Shown one piece after another: positions 46,256 through 54,501 of a stretch of DNA of 64,000 nucleotides. The stretch spans positions 62,001 to 126,000 of the forward strand of contig NZ_CALPCD010000002.1 in NCBI RefSeq assembly GCF_943192915.1. The letters run 5' to 3'. A program made the translations under genes and the position numbers. Position 1 is the stretch's first letter, and each line of letters begins with the position of its first letter. This DNA is from Anaerotardibacter muris (GTDB lineage Bacteria; Actinomycetota; Coriobacteriia; Coriobacteriales; Eggerthellaceae). The notes under the pieces are model-generated. The model ran no database searches. It was not told the origin of the DNA and was given only the letters and a program-made list of their open reading frames with translations.

Positions 46256-46464
46256 GATTACCTCCTTTTTTGAATGAAGGCCTATTCCCTCATTCACGTC
46301 TAATATTTCCAGCTGCTCTTTCTTTTCGTACCAGCTGAACACCGAATTCGTTTTGCCTGTTCATGCTTGGGCAGACCTTAGAGCTCTACGCTCGACAGGC
46401 GGGGTCCTAACACCCCAAGGCATGCCCCCCTGCGGACCAGTCCGCAGGTCCTTGATCCTCGTTC
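46256..46464 (-). other. Intercistronic region with hairpins between atpB and atpE
   Basis: Just over 200 bases, long for this operon. It has a perfect 9-bp palindrome CCTGCGGAC/GTCCGCAGG (46429-46437 and 46440-46448) and, overlapping the end of atpB, ATCCTC/GAGGAT. Such hairpins could protect the atpE mRNA and raise c-subunit output, as 8-15 copies per complex are needed. This role is inferred. Confidence 0.45.
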
Positions 46465-47253
46465 CTAGTGAGGATGGATGGCCATACCGATGTAGGACGA
46501 GGACAGGATGGTGAACACGTATGCCTGCAAGAACGCAACGAGCGTTTCGAGAGCGTACATGAAGAACAGCAGGAAGAACCAAGCGATGGACGGAAGACCG
46601 ACCAGCAAGTCACCGCTGAAGATCGCGGTCTGCAGGAAGATAGTGGTTGCCAAAGAGAAGACAGCCAAGATCATGTGACCTGCGAGCATGTTGCCATAAA
46701 GACGGACGGCCAGCGTAAGAACACGGATGACCATGGAGACGAATTCAAGGAACCAGATGATGGGGATCATCGGAGCAGGAATGCCATGAGGCGCGAAGCT
46801 CTTCATGTACTTGAAGAAGCCAAGCTGTTTGAATCCGTAGAAGTTGAAGTAGATGAAGGAGACCAGTGCGAGCGCCCAGGTGATGGAGATGGTACCTGTT
46901 GCTGCCTTCGCACCAGGGATAAGGCCGACCACGTTCGCGATCAGGATGAAGAAGAACAGCGATGCCAAGAACGGAATATGCTTCTTATAGCCTTCACCGA
47001 TAACATCTGCGCCAACGCTGTTGGAGATGAAATCGTAGCCATATTCCAGCGCCGCGGTGAACTTCTTGTGTGGGATGAACTCGAGCTTTCGAGCACCGAT
47101 GAGAACCACGAGCAGAACCAACGCGAATGCGATGAACATGTACAAGGTGTACTGGGAAATGTTCCATCCGCCGATGGAGAAGAGCGTTACAGATTCGAAG
47201 TTAGCATACAGACCTTGCGCATGCTCGACGAATTTCTCCAATGCTTCACCCAT
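46465..47253 (-). CDS. atpB: ATP synthase a subunit
   Basis: 262 residues with at least five membrane helices. Forms the proton half-channels with the c-ring. The essential Arg lies in the fourth helix region VSMVIRVLTLAVRLYGNMLAGHMIL, matching the family (RLYGNMLAGH). GKEL-like motifs earlier (FIPHKKFTAALEYGYDFI). First Fo gene after the small membrane protein. Confidence 0.96.
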   Translation of the reverse strand: MGEALEKFVEHAQGLYANFESVTLFSIGGWNISQYTLYMFIAFALVLLVVLIGARKLEFIPHKKFTAALEYGYDFISNSVGADVIGEGYKKHIPFLASLFFFILIANVVGLIPGAKAATGTISITWALALVSFIYFNFYGFKQLGFFKYMKSFAPHGIPAPMIPIIWFLEFVSMVIRVLTLAVRLYGNMLAGHMILAVFSLATTIFLQTAIFSGDLLVGLPSIAWFFLLFFMYALETLVAFLQAYVFTILSSSYIGMAIHPH

Positions 47254-47273
47254 TGAGATTCCTTACCTTTCCT

Positions 47274-47576
47274 CTACTTATCGTTAGCGCGCTTCTTCTG
47301 GAGCACGTTCTTGTACAGTACGTAGACCACAGTGGCCACAATAAGGACGGCAATTTCAGCGATAGCGAACGGAAGGACCATGTCACGCGCCACCATCGCA
47401 CAAACGACGAGCGCAACGGCTACGATGATCAGCGAAACGCTTGCTCCGCCCAGTCCGTAAAGCCCCGCATTGAATGGAGAGGTAGAAGTGGAGCGGCGAG
47501 AGAGCCTGAGCGCAACGAACAATGCCAGGAAACCCACAAATCCTGCGATGATCCCCAATACGATTGCTGCGATCAT
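47274..47576 (-). CDS. AtpI-like small membrane protein at the start of the atp operon
   Basis: 100 residues with three hydrophobic segments and a basic C-terminus (YVLYKNVLQKKR). By position it matches AtpI/UncI, which helps assemble the c-ring, but the sequence is too divergent to prove homology. It lies 20 bases upstream of atpB. Confidence 0.7.
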   Translation of the reverse strand: MIAAIVLGIIAGFVGFLALFVALRLSRRSTSTSPFNAGLYGLGGASVSLIIVAVALVVCAMVARDMVLPFAIAEIAVLIVATVVYVLYKNVLQKKRANDK

Positions 47577-47712
47577 TCAACCAACTTTCAAATCTGCACA
47601 AATTGCACACTTTTTGAGCCTTTTGAAGCATAAACCAACGGTTCAGAGGCCGTTGTTTGCTTCCGATAAGGTGCTCGATTCAAGGGTAAGTGGTGAAATG
47701 AATGTGTTCAGA
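47577..47712 (-). other. Intergenic region upstream of the atp operon
   Basis: 136 bases between dCMP deaminase and the AtpI-like gene. A weak hairpin CAACGG/CCGTTG followed by GTTT at about 47637-47660 may end the upstream transcript. The atp promoter should lie here but was not identified. Confidence 0.35.
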
Positions 47713-48195
47713 TCATTCGTGGTCGAAAACGCGCAGAGCAATGCCCGATTCTTCGAGCAGTTCCATGGCAAGCTCGTCGGGATAAGGATTCTTATAGATG
47801 ATCTCTTTGATGCCTGCGTTGATGAGCATCTTGGCACATACCACGCACGGCTGCGTGTTGATGTAGATGACCGAGCCTTCGATGTTGATGCCATAGCGGG
47901 CAGCCTGCAACAGTGCATTCTGTTCCGCATGAAGACCGCGGCAGATCTCGTGGCGCTGACCTGACGGAACGCCAAGCTGTTCGCGCAGGCAACCAGTCTC
48001 GGCGCAGTGGCGAAGACCAGTGGGCACACCGTTGTAGCCCGTGGCTAGGATGCGGCGATCCTTCACGATAACAGCCCCGACCGCACGACGCATGCAGGTG
48101 GTGCGCGTAGCTACCTCTTCGGCGAGCTTCATGAAGTATTCGTCCCAGGATGGGCGCGTATCGAGGTGGGTCTGTGCGGTTTCGGCATTGGTCAT
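47713..48195 (-). CDS. dCMP deaminase
   Basis: 160 residues. Deaminates dCMP to dUMP for dTTP synthesis. Zinc motifs: H89-A-E91 and C117-x-x-C120 ([10 protein letters not shown]). The region [33 protein letters not shown] contains the extra zinc and allosteric elements of ComEB/dCMP deaminases. CAAGGAG-like GAGCTTGTC upstream. It follows upp across a repeat-bearing gap. Confidence 0.92.
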   Translation of the reverse strand: MTNAETAQTHLDTRPSWDEYFMKLAEEVATRTTCMRRAVGAVIVKDRRILATGYNGVPTGLRHCAETGCLREQLGVPSGQRHEICRGLHAEQNALLQAARYGINIEGSVIYINTQPCVVCAKMLINAGIKEIIYKNPYPDELAMELLEESGIALRVFDHE

Positions 48196-48227
48196 GACAA
48201 GCTCCTTTGAGAGCGCCGCGCAAGAAC

Positions 48228-48260
48228 ATCGTGCTAGAGCATCGTGCTAAGGCATCGTGC
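48228..48260. repeat. Three CATCGTGC direct repeats upstream of dCMP deaminase
   Basis: CATCGTGC starts at 48228, 48240 and 48253, i.e. 12 and 13 bases apart, 33-65 bases upstream of the dCMP deaminase start. They may be a binding array for a regulator or part of its leader. Confidence 0.45.
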
Positions 48261-48321
48261 ATACGAAACGCGGGCGCATAGTACATGCTATCAGTGTACC
48301 AACCCTGTCAATCAGCCGATT

Positions 48322-48429
48322 GGGGACGGGTTCATTTTTGTCCGGGACAAAACAGGGACAGGCTCAGACTCCTGATCGAGAATTTGAACCTGTCCCCAAA
48401 GTGTCCGGGACAAAAATGAACCCGTCCCC
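48322..48429. repeat. Large palindromic dispersed repeat between upp and dCMP deaminase
   Basis: About 108 bases. The outer 27-base arms (48322-48348 and 48403-48429) are inverted repeats with one difference, starting GGGGACGGGTTCATTTTTG and ending in its complement; an inner GGGACAGG/CCTGTCCC pair flanks a loop. It lies three bases after the upp stop. The same unit occurs at 51870 and, reversed, at 52871. RNA from either strand would fold into a long hairpin. Confidence 0.8.
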
Positions 48430-48432
48430 CGG

Positions 48433-49107
48433 TCAGTCGTTGATGGCTAAGGTGCCGAAGATGCGATCGCCCGCATCCCCGAGGCCCGGCAGGATGAAGG
48501 CGTCATCATTCAGGCGTTCGTCAAGGGCAGCTGTGAAGATGCGTACATCAGGATCGTATTCGAACACGCGCTGCACGCCTTCAGGAGCAGCCACCATCAC
48601 CACGCAGGTAAGATGCTTCACCCCGCGATCACGGAGCGTCTTGATAGCGGCGATGAGCGAACCACCCGTGGCGAGCATCGGATCGACCAGCAGCACGGAA
48701 CGTTGCGCGATGTAGGGCGGCATCTTCGCCAGGTATTCGATGGGTTCATGGGTCTCTTCATCGCGATACATGCCCAGATGAGCGATAGGTGCCGTGGGGA
48801 TGAGCGTCGTGAAAGCGTCCTGCATGGCAAGACCCGCGCGCAGGATGGGCACGATCACTGGCTCGCGACCACTGATGGTCTCACAGGTGGTAGTAGCAAG
48901 CGGCGTTTCGACCTCGATGCTGGTCGTAGGAAGCGTGCGCGTGGCCTCATAGACCTCGAGCATGGTAAGTTCGCGCGCAACATCGCGAAAGATATTGGTG
49001 GGAGTACGCTTATCGCGCAGCACCGAGAGCTTGTGCGCGATCAAGGGGTGATCGATCACCACCAAGCGATCGCCGAATTGCTCTGCAACTTCCTGCTTCT
49101 TGCTCAT
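48433..49107 (-). CDS. upp: Uracil phosphoribosyltransferase
   Basis: 224 residues, slightly longer than the usual 209. Makes UMP from uracil and PRPP for pyrimidine salvage. The PRPP loop is LLVDPMLATGGSLIAAI and the uracil-binding end is DAGDRIFGT. ATG at 49107 follows AAGGAG; the upstream ATG at 49161 is not supported. Adjacent genes glyA and rpiB follow the Gram-positive order. Confidence 0.95.
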   Translation of the reverse strand: MSKKQEVAEQFGDRLVVIDHPLIAHKLSVLRDKRTPTNIFRDVARELTMLEVYEATRTLPTTSIEVETPLATTTCETISGREPVIVPILRAGLAMQDAFTTLIPTAPIAHLGMYRDEETHEPIEYLAKMPPYIAQRSVLLVDPMLATGGSLIAAIKTLRDRGVKHLTCVVMVAAPEGVQRVFEYDPDVRIFTAALDERLNDDAFILPGLGDAGDRIFGTLAIND

Positions 49108-49152
49108 AAGGTCTCCTTCGAATCTGGGACCAAGGGATGAAGACAAGCGTGC

Positions 49153-49177
49153 CTGGGACACTTCTGCCTCCGTCCCC
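49153..49177. repeat. CTGGGACAC...CCTCCGTCCC repeat, copy 1
   Basis: CTGGGACAC and TGCCTCCGTCCC occur here between glyA and upp, and again at 56061-56104 with a longer middle. The ends GGGAC and GTCCC are inverted. Related in style to the GGGACAAAA family. Confidence 0.5.
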
Positions 49178-49187
49178 GAATTGAATG

Positions 49188-50441
49188 TTAAAGGCCCGGA
49201 TAGAGCGGATGGGCCGCGATCAGCTTCTCGATCTGGGTCGAGATCTCGGCTAGTTTCACATCGTCTTCAGCGTTGAACACGGTCTGGGCGATAAGCTCGC
49301 CGATCTGATAGAACTCTTCAGCATTGAAACCACGCGTGGTGCCCGCGGCTGAACCTACGCGAATGCCGCTGGTCACGAAGGGCGAACGTGTTTCATTAGG
49401 GATGGTGTTCTTGTTCACGGTAAGGCCCACGCGCTCGAGCACCTTTTCAGCATCCTTGCCGGTGATGTTCGCAGGATTCAGGTCGACCAGGCACAAGTGA
49501 TTGTCCGTGCCACCCGAGACCAAACGCAAGCCGCCATCGGCCATGCCCTTACCAAGCGCCGCAGCGTTCTTCACCACGTTATCGATGTAGGTCTTGTATT
49601 CGGGCTGGAGCGCTTCTTCGAATGCGACCGCCTTGCCTGCGATAACATGCATGAGCGGGCCACCCTGAGAACCAGGGAACACTGCCTTGTCGATCTTGTT
49701 TGCTAGCTCTTCGTTGTTGGTAAGGATGAAGCCACCACGCGGACCACGCAGGGTCTTGTGGCTCGTGGAAGTGACGATATCCGCATAAGGAATGGGGCTG
49801 GGATGTGCGCCCGTTGCCACCAAGCCTGCGATGTGAGCCATGTCGATCATCAGGTAAGCGCCCACTTCGTGCGCGATCTTGGCCATGCGCTCGAAATCGA
49901 TAACGCGGGGATATGCTGAAGCGCCACCCACGATCAGCTTCGGCTTATGCTCCTTGGCCAAGCGCTCCATTTCATCGTAGTCGATGCGCTCGGTCTGAGG
50001 GTCCACACCATAAGCTACGAACTGATAGTCCTTGCCCGAGAAATTGACCGGAGAACCGTGGGTAAGATGTCCGCCATGATCGAGCGAAAGGCCTAAGATG
50101 GTATCGCCCAAGTTCACGGTAGCTGCGTAGGCAGCCAGGTTAGCATTCGCTCCACTATGAGGCTGAACGTTAGCGAAACCGCACTTGAACAGCTCTTTCG
50201 CGCGGTCTCGTGCCAGATCTTCCACGATGTCGACCTTTTCACACCCGCCATAATAGCGCTTGCCCGGATAGCCTTCAGCGTACTTGTTGGTGAGCACGCT
50301 GCCTACAGCCTCCATCACCGCACGAGAGGTGAAGTTCTCCGAAGCGATCAGCTCTACGCAACCGCGTTGGCGCTGCAGCTCTTCATTGATAGCAGTGGCG
50401 ATCTGCGGGTCTTGCTGTGCCAGGATCGATTGGGTCATCAT
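49188..50441 (-). CDS. glyA: Serine hydroxymethyltransferase
   Basis: 417 residues. Interconverts serine and glycine with tetrahydrofolate using PLP. The PLP lysine is in [14 protein letters not shown]; other conserved parts are [27 protein letters not shown] and [11 protein letters not shown] at 50441 follows AAAGGAG. An upstream ATG at 50573 lacks similarity. With serA and sstT elsewhere in the window, serine turnover looks well provided. Confidence 0.97.
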   Translation of the reverse strand: MMTQSILAQQDPQIATAINEELQRQRGCVELIASENFTSRAVMEAVGSVLTNKYAEGYPGKRYYGGCEKVDIVEDLARDRAKELFKCGFANVQPHSGANANLAAYAATVNLGDTILGLSLDHGGHLTHGSPVNFSGKDYQFVAYGVDPQTERIDYDEMERLAKEHKPKLIVGGASAYPRVIDFERMAKIAHEVGAYLMIDMAHIAGLVATGAHPSPIPYADIVTSTSHKTLRGPRGGFILTNNEELANKIDKAVFPGSQGGPLMHVIAGKAVAFEEALQPEYKTYIDNVVKNAAALGKGMADGGLRLVSGGTDNHLCLVDLNPANITGKDAEKVLERVGLTVNKNTIPNETRSPFVTSGIRVGSAAGTTRGFNAEEFYQIGELIAQTVFNAEDDVKLAEISTQIEKLIAAHPLYPGL

Positions 50442-50526
50442 GTTCTCCTTTCGTGCCTGAAGGCTTGCTTCAGGGGGATTTCTTTGATAAATGAGGTGCG
50501 CTTTTGAAGGGCGCAAAGATTGCCGG

Positions 50527-51267
50527 CTATTCTTCGGCCGATTCATCGGCAGCATCGGCAGCTGGCGCTTCACCCTGCGAAACGGGCAACTCTACACCAA
50601 GCGAAGTCAGCGCCTCGAAAGGAGCGATGTAATAGCCTGAAAGGTTCTCTGTCGAACCCAGCAGCGCATCACGGTACAGGCCATTGTCTTGGCTGGCCAC
50701 CACGCTCCATGCGTCATCGTACTTCTGTACCTGGATCATGCACTCAACGAGCGTAGGCTCGTTCGACTCGAACATGCTCTGCAAGAGCAAACGGCCATAT
50801 TCGCACGGATCTTCAGTCTGACCTGCCTGAATAGCGATACTGTTGCTCACCAGCCAGGTAACGTATTCATTCGACCACTGCCTGATGATCGGTTCGAGCT
50901 GACGGCACGTGATCTTGGCGTTCACTTCACCAGCATCTTCGTCGACGTTCAGTTCCACATCGCCCAGGCTATAGCTGAAGCCTTCGAGCCACCAATCGAA
51001 GAACTCTTGCTCGGAAACACCGATCTGCTCAAGGCTCTGCGCCTCGACGACCTCTGGAATGTACCCGATAGCCTCGGGATCCTTCTTATCGAGCGCACCC
51101 ATTTCGGCGATAGCAGCATTAGCTGCGAGCTGACCAGCAGGCGGCTTGCAACCAGCCAAGCAAAAGGCCGTGGCAAGGAACAATGCGCAAGCGACCAGCG
51201 CCAGCACGAACTTCTTCGTAGGGCTAGCCGACAGCGGGCTGATAGTAGAGATGCGATCCGATTTCAT
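50527..51267 (-). CDS. Lipoprotein of unknown function, paralog A
   Basis: 246 residues. Signal peptide ends in the lipobox LAGC, so it is a surface lipoprotein. The middle region [25 protein letters not shown]...[11 protein letters not shown] is similar to GVDEQELASAMIEDFSYEIKG...SIHSKQLVSAI of the lipoprotein at 62020-62643, so the two are paralogs (DUF5105-like is possible). The C-terminus is acidic and Ala-rich. ATG at 51267 follows GAAGGGA. It lies between rpiB and glyA. Confidence 0.8.
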   Translation of the reverse strand: MKSDRISTISPLSASPTKKFVLALVACALFLATAFCLAGCKPPAGQLAANAAIAEMGALDKKDPEAIGYIPEVVEAQSLEQIGVSEQEFFDWWLEGFSYSLGDVELNVDEDAGEVNAKITCRQLEPIIRQWSNEYVTWLVSNSIAIQAGQTEDPCEYGRLLLQSMFESNEPTLVECMIQVQKYDDAWSVVASQDNGLYRDALLGSTENLSGYYIAPFEALTSLGVELPVSQGEAPAADAADESAEE

Positions 51268-51308
51268 AAGGTCCCTTCGAGTCATATACCTGCAATCTGT
51301 TCGAGCGA

Positions 51309-51749
51309 TCATTCACTATCGAGCGCCATCATCTTCTCCACGCGCTGTTCGTGGCGACCGCCGCCGAACTCAGTAGCGATGAAGGTGCGCAAGATCTCTT
51401 TGTTGGTCTCAAGGTCGACGAAGCGGCCTGAGAGCGTGATGATGTTGGCGTTATTGTGCTCGCGACACAACGCCGCGAATTCGGGGGTGATGATGTTGGC
51501 AGCACGAATGCCGGGCACCTTATCTGCTGCCATGGCCATGCCGATGCCCGTACCGCACACGAGCACGCCATAATCGGCAACGCCATCGGCTACATCGCGC
51601 GCTACGCGCACTGCGTAGTCGGGATAGTCTACACGGTCATCCGTTTCGGGCCCACGGTCTATCACGTCATAGCCTTGCTCGATCAGGAAGCTTGCCAGCT
51701 GGTTCTTCTGCTCGAATCCTGCATGATCCGCGCCGAGTGAAAACACCAT
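51309..51749 (-). CDS. rpiB: Ribose 5-phosphate isomerase B
   Basis: 146 residues. Interconverts ribose 5-phosphate and ribulose 5-phosphate in the pentose phosphate pathway; related enzymes use allose or galactose phosphates. Motifs: GADHAGFEQKNQL, CGTGIGMAMAADKVPGIRAA with the catalytic Cys, and EHNNANIITLSGRFV. First gene of the rpiB-lipoprotein-glyA-upp run that leads to the ATP synthase operon. Confidence 0.95.
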   Translation of the reverse strand: MVFSLGADHAGFEQKNQLASFLIEQGYDVIDRGPETDDRVDYPDYAVRVARDVADGVADYGVLVCGTGIGMAMAADKVPGIRAANIITPEFAALCREHNNANIITLSGRFVDLETNKEILRTFIATEFGGGRHEQRVEKMMALDSE

Positions 51750-51869
51750 GAACGCTCTTCTTTCTGTGAGGTGGTTCGCCTTGCTTGCGCGCTATTCGGG
51801 GCGCTGAGGCGAAGCGTTTTCAGGATGTTCTCATTATACGTAAGCCCACTGCGCCCGCACCCACACTCT

Positions 51870-51919
51870 GGGGACGGGTTCATTTTTGTCCGGGACAAAA
51901 TGGAGACAGCTTCAAATTG
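51870..51919. repeat. Dispersed repeat, half unit upstream of rpiB
   Basis: The same 31-base core as at 48322 (GGGGACGGGTTCATTTTTG, then TCCGGGACAAAA) followed by GGAGACAGCTTCAAATT. It lacks the opposite arm. It lies 120 bases upstream of the rpiB start. Confidence 0.75.
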
Positions 51920-51930
51920 GGAATTCCCGA

Positions 51931-52003
51931 GACAAATTGGGGGCGTAGCCCTTTTTGTCTACACGGGGTTTGTGGACAAAAAGGGCTACGCCCCCAAATT
52001 GTC
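51931..52003. repeat. Near-perfect 29-bp-arm palindrome after the FAD-Sua5 gene
   Basis: Arms 51931-51959 and 51975-52003 are inverted repeats differing at one position, with a 15-base loop; both contain GGGCTACGCCCCC or its complement and end in GACAAA/TTTGTC. It lies seven bases after the FAD-Sua5 stop codon and would give a very stable hairpin in the mRNA, though no T-run follows. Confidence 0.8.
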
Positions 52004-52009
52004 TACGGG

Positions 52010-54490
52010 TTACAGTTCGATGGAGCCTTGACGGATGACATTGGGAGTAGGACCAGTGCAATCGACTACGGTCGAGGCGATGCCTGATCGGGTTTGGCCC
52101 AGAATGGCCGGGAGGGTGCTTTTGAGGGCTGCGGGAACTTCGTCTAAGGAAGCGGGGGTGGGCTGGCCGGAAAGGTTGGCGGACGTGGCAGCCAAGGGCC
52201 CGACCGCTTTGATGAGCTGGAGGGTCTGATCATGATCGGGCATGCGCAGCGCGATGGTTCCGTTGGAAGCGCGATAAGCAGCAGGCACTTCATCGGAGGC
52301 CTCGACGATGAGCGTAAGGGCACCTGGCCAGTGATGAACTGCTAGGTCTTTCGCCCAAGCAGGAATGTTCTTGCCGTAGAGCTCAAGGTCCTGCGGGCTT
52401 CCCACAAGCCATGCGATGGGCTTGCCATCGGATCGCTGTTTCAGGTTGTAGAGCTCCACTGGTGATTCGGCAGCCTCAACAGCAACGCCTAGGCCATAGA
52501 CGGTGTCGGTTGGGAACAGTGCAGGCTCTCCTCTGCGGAGTGCGTCTACTACGCTTTCGAAGGATCGGGCGTCGTTGCTGTTGTCGTTGTCGTTGTCGTT
52601 GTCGTCGATATCGTCGTTGCTGCCGTTATTGTCGTCGTGGCTCTTGCTGCTCTTATTTCGGCCAAGATCGATGCTGCGAGCACGCCCATGAATAGCCATA
52701 TCATGGCCATCATGACCAGCTTCTTGCTCCTGATAGCGCGCGGCAACCGCTTGAGCCACTTTGAGTCCATCGACCGCAGCCGACATGATGCCACCTGCGA
52801 ACCCGGGGCCTTCCCCACAAGGATAGACTCCTGTTTGCAGCTCGAGAACATCATCGCCATCCGCGACCTCATTTTGAATCTGTCCCTGAACCTGTCCCTT
52901 TTTTGTCCCGGACAAAAATGAACCCGTCCCCAGGGCTTGGAGGGTGTCGTCTCGGCAGATGCGAACAGGTGAAGATGAGCGTGTCTCGGGAGCAGTAAGG
53001 ATCGCGGCTGGGTCGTCGAAACCAGCGATCTTCTTGCCCATGAGCGGAAGCGCTTCGCGCAAAGCGTTCGTTATGAAAGGCGGGAGCACTTCATCAAGCG
53101 GCGCTTCGACCACGCCGCGTTCATAAGTAGGTTCGCATGAGGCTTGATCGCTTGATGCGCTCGGTACGGATGACCGCCCAGAACCACCCAAGAATGCTCC
53201 CACGCGCTGGATCGGCGCCTGATACGGAGCGCCACCAGCTTGTCGCGAAACCTCGAAAGCGCGTTGTTCGACTTCACGCTGAAGCGCGACACCCGCAAGC
53301 ACATCATCGCTCTTCAGATCGGCAGGATCCACGTTCACCAAGAGCGCCGCGTTCGCATTCTTGCCATCGCGTGCATGATTGCTCATGCCGTTGGTAACGA
53401 TGCCGCCTTCTTCACTGGCAGCAGCAACCACTTCCCCACCTGGGCACATGCAGAAACTATAGACGCTTCGGCCATTGGGAAGGTGAATGGCCAGCTTGTA
53501 TTCAGCCGCTTCGAGCGCAGGATGTGCACTGGCGCTTCCCCACTGCGCTGCATTGATGAGCGCTTGAGGATGCTCAATGCGCACGCCCATGGAAAACGGC
53601 TTCTGCTCCATGGCAAGCCCCGCATCACGTGCCAACTCGAAGGTTGCGCGTGCCGAATGCCCGCACGCCAAGATGAGCGTGCAGCAAGGCAGCTCTTCGA
53701 TCTGGCCCGAACGTACATCCTTGATAGTGATGGACTTGAGCGCACCTTCAGCAAGATCAAGACCGACAAGCTGCGTATGAAAGCGCACCGTGCCGCCAAG
53801 CGAGATGATCTCTGAGCGAATATTCGCCACGATGTGCGCAAGATTATCGCTTCCCAAATGCGGATGCGCCTGCCACAAGATGCTCTCAGGCGCACCTGCC
53901 TCTACGAACCAATGCAGCACGTGAGGGGTGTAGCGATTCTTCAAGTTGGTGGTCAATTTGCCATCCGAGAACGTACCCGCACCACCTTCGCCGAATTGGA
54001 TGTTCGACCAGGGGTCCAGCTTGCCGGTCTCGAAGAACCGTGCCACATCCTCAGTGCGCTGCTCAACAGGAGCGCCTTGTTCGATGACCAGGGGACGCAA
54101 GCCACACTTCGCCAAATACCAAGCTGCGAACAAACCTGCAGGCCCAAGCCCCACCACAACAGGAGGGATCTCTGGCGCAGCCATAGGTGGGATATCGAGC
54201 GGTTCATAAGGTTTGGCGGGATTGATCTGCAGCCCCTTCAGCCTGCGATCCTTCGCCGCTGCACGCTCGAGCAACTTCGCTTCTTCGTTAGGTGCAAGCT
54301 CGAGACGGTAGGTAGTGATGAAGTGGATGTTCGACTTCTTGCGCGCATCAACGCTGCGCTTGAGCAACTGAGTCGAAATGATCGTCGAAGCAGGTAATCC
54401 CAGCTGATGCGCGATCTGATGGATCGCCTGTTCACGATTCGATTCTAGGCCCGCATCAAGGGTGAGCTTCAACCCTGAGACATCGATCAT
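52010..54490 (-). CDS. FAD-dependent dehydrogenase fused to L-threonylcarbamoyladenylate synthase (Sua5/YrdC)
   Basis: 826 residues. Residues 1 to about 590 are an FAD-dependent dehydrogenase: PPVVVGLGPAGLFAAWYLA near 110, the closing GEGPGFAGGIMSAAVDGLKVA near 560. Residues about 645-826 are a YrdC domain (PTDTVYGLGVAVE, KQRSDGKPIAWLV, LAATSANLSG) that makes threonylcarbamoyl-AMP for t6A in ANN-decoding tRNAs. The joining stretch (about 617-643) is encoded by AAC/GAC triplet repeats and reads as Asp/Asn runs. At about 520-541 a dispersed DNA repeat is translated as GTGSFLSGTKKGQ. ATG at 54490 starts the family match. Confidence 0.85.
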   Translation of the reverse strand: MIDVSGLKLTLDAGLESNREQAIHQIAHQLGLPASTIISTQLLKRSVDARKKSNIHFITTYRLELAPNEEAKLLERAAAKDRRLKGLQINPAKPYEPLDIPPMAAPEIPPVVVGLGPAGLFAAWYLAKCGLRPLVIEQGAPVEQRTEDVARFFETGKLDPWSNIQFGEGGAGTFSDGKLTTNLKNRYTPHVLHWFVEAGAPESILWQAHPHLGSDNLAHIVANIRSEIISLGGTVRFHTQLVGLDLAEGALKSITIKDVRSGQIEELPCCTLILACGHSARATFELARDAGLAMEQKPFSMGVRIEHPQALINAAQWGSASAHPALEAAEYKLAIHLPNGRSVYSFCMCPGGEVVAAASEEGGIVTNGMSNHARDGKNANAALLVNVDPADLKSDDVLAGVALQREVEQRAFEVSRQAGGAPYQAPIQRVGAFLGGSGRSSVPSASSDQASCEPTYERGVVEAPLDEVLPPFITNALREALPLMGKKIAGFDDPAAILTAPETRSSSPVRICRDDTLQALGTGSFLSGTKKGQVQGQIQNEVADGDDVLELQTGVYPCGEGPGFAGGIMSAAVDGLKVAQAVAARYQEQEAGHDGHDMAIHGRARSIDLGRNKSSKSHDDNNGSNDDIDDNDNDNDNSNDARSFESVVDALRRGEPALFPTDTVYGLGVAVEAAESPVELYNLKQRSDGKPIAWLVGSPQDLELYGKNIPAWAKDLAVHHWPGALTLIVEASDEVPAAYRASNGTIALRMPDHDQTLQLIKAVGPLAATSANLSGQPTPASLDEVPAALKSTLPAILGQTRSGIASTVVDCTGPTPNVIRQGSIEL
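52555..52660. repeat. Simple-sequence (GTT/GTC triplet) tract in the linker of the fusion gene
   Basis: Plus strand reads repeated GTTGTC and GTCGTT units, encoding Asp/Asn/Ser runs on the minus strand between the dehydrogenase and YrdC parts. Such tracts change length by replication slippage; in-frame changes alter the linker, out-of-frame ones would switch off the YrdC part. Confidence 0.7.
52871..52931 (-). repeat. Dispersed repeat inserted in frame in the FAD-Sua5 gene
   Basis: On the minus strand it shares the 31-base core of the repeats at 48322 and 51870 (GGGGACGGGTTCATTTTTG plus TCCGGGACAAAA) and then GGGACAGGTTCA. It adds about 20-30 residues just before VYPCGEGPGFAGG, a place where family members go directly into the glycine-rich motif. 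The frame is kept. Confidence 0.75.
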
Positions 54491-54501
54491 CGCGCACCCT
54501 C

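Noticed and set aside
48257-48715. 152-codon plus-strand frame containing GTGSFLSGTKQGQ
   Set aside because: It is antisense to upp and its only notable peptide comes from the dispersed DNA repeat; useful only for showing that the repeat is open in that frame.
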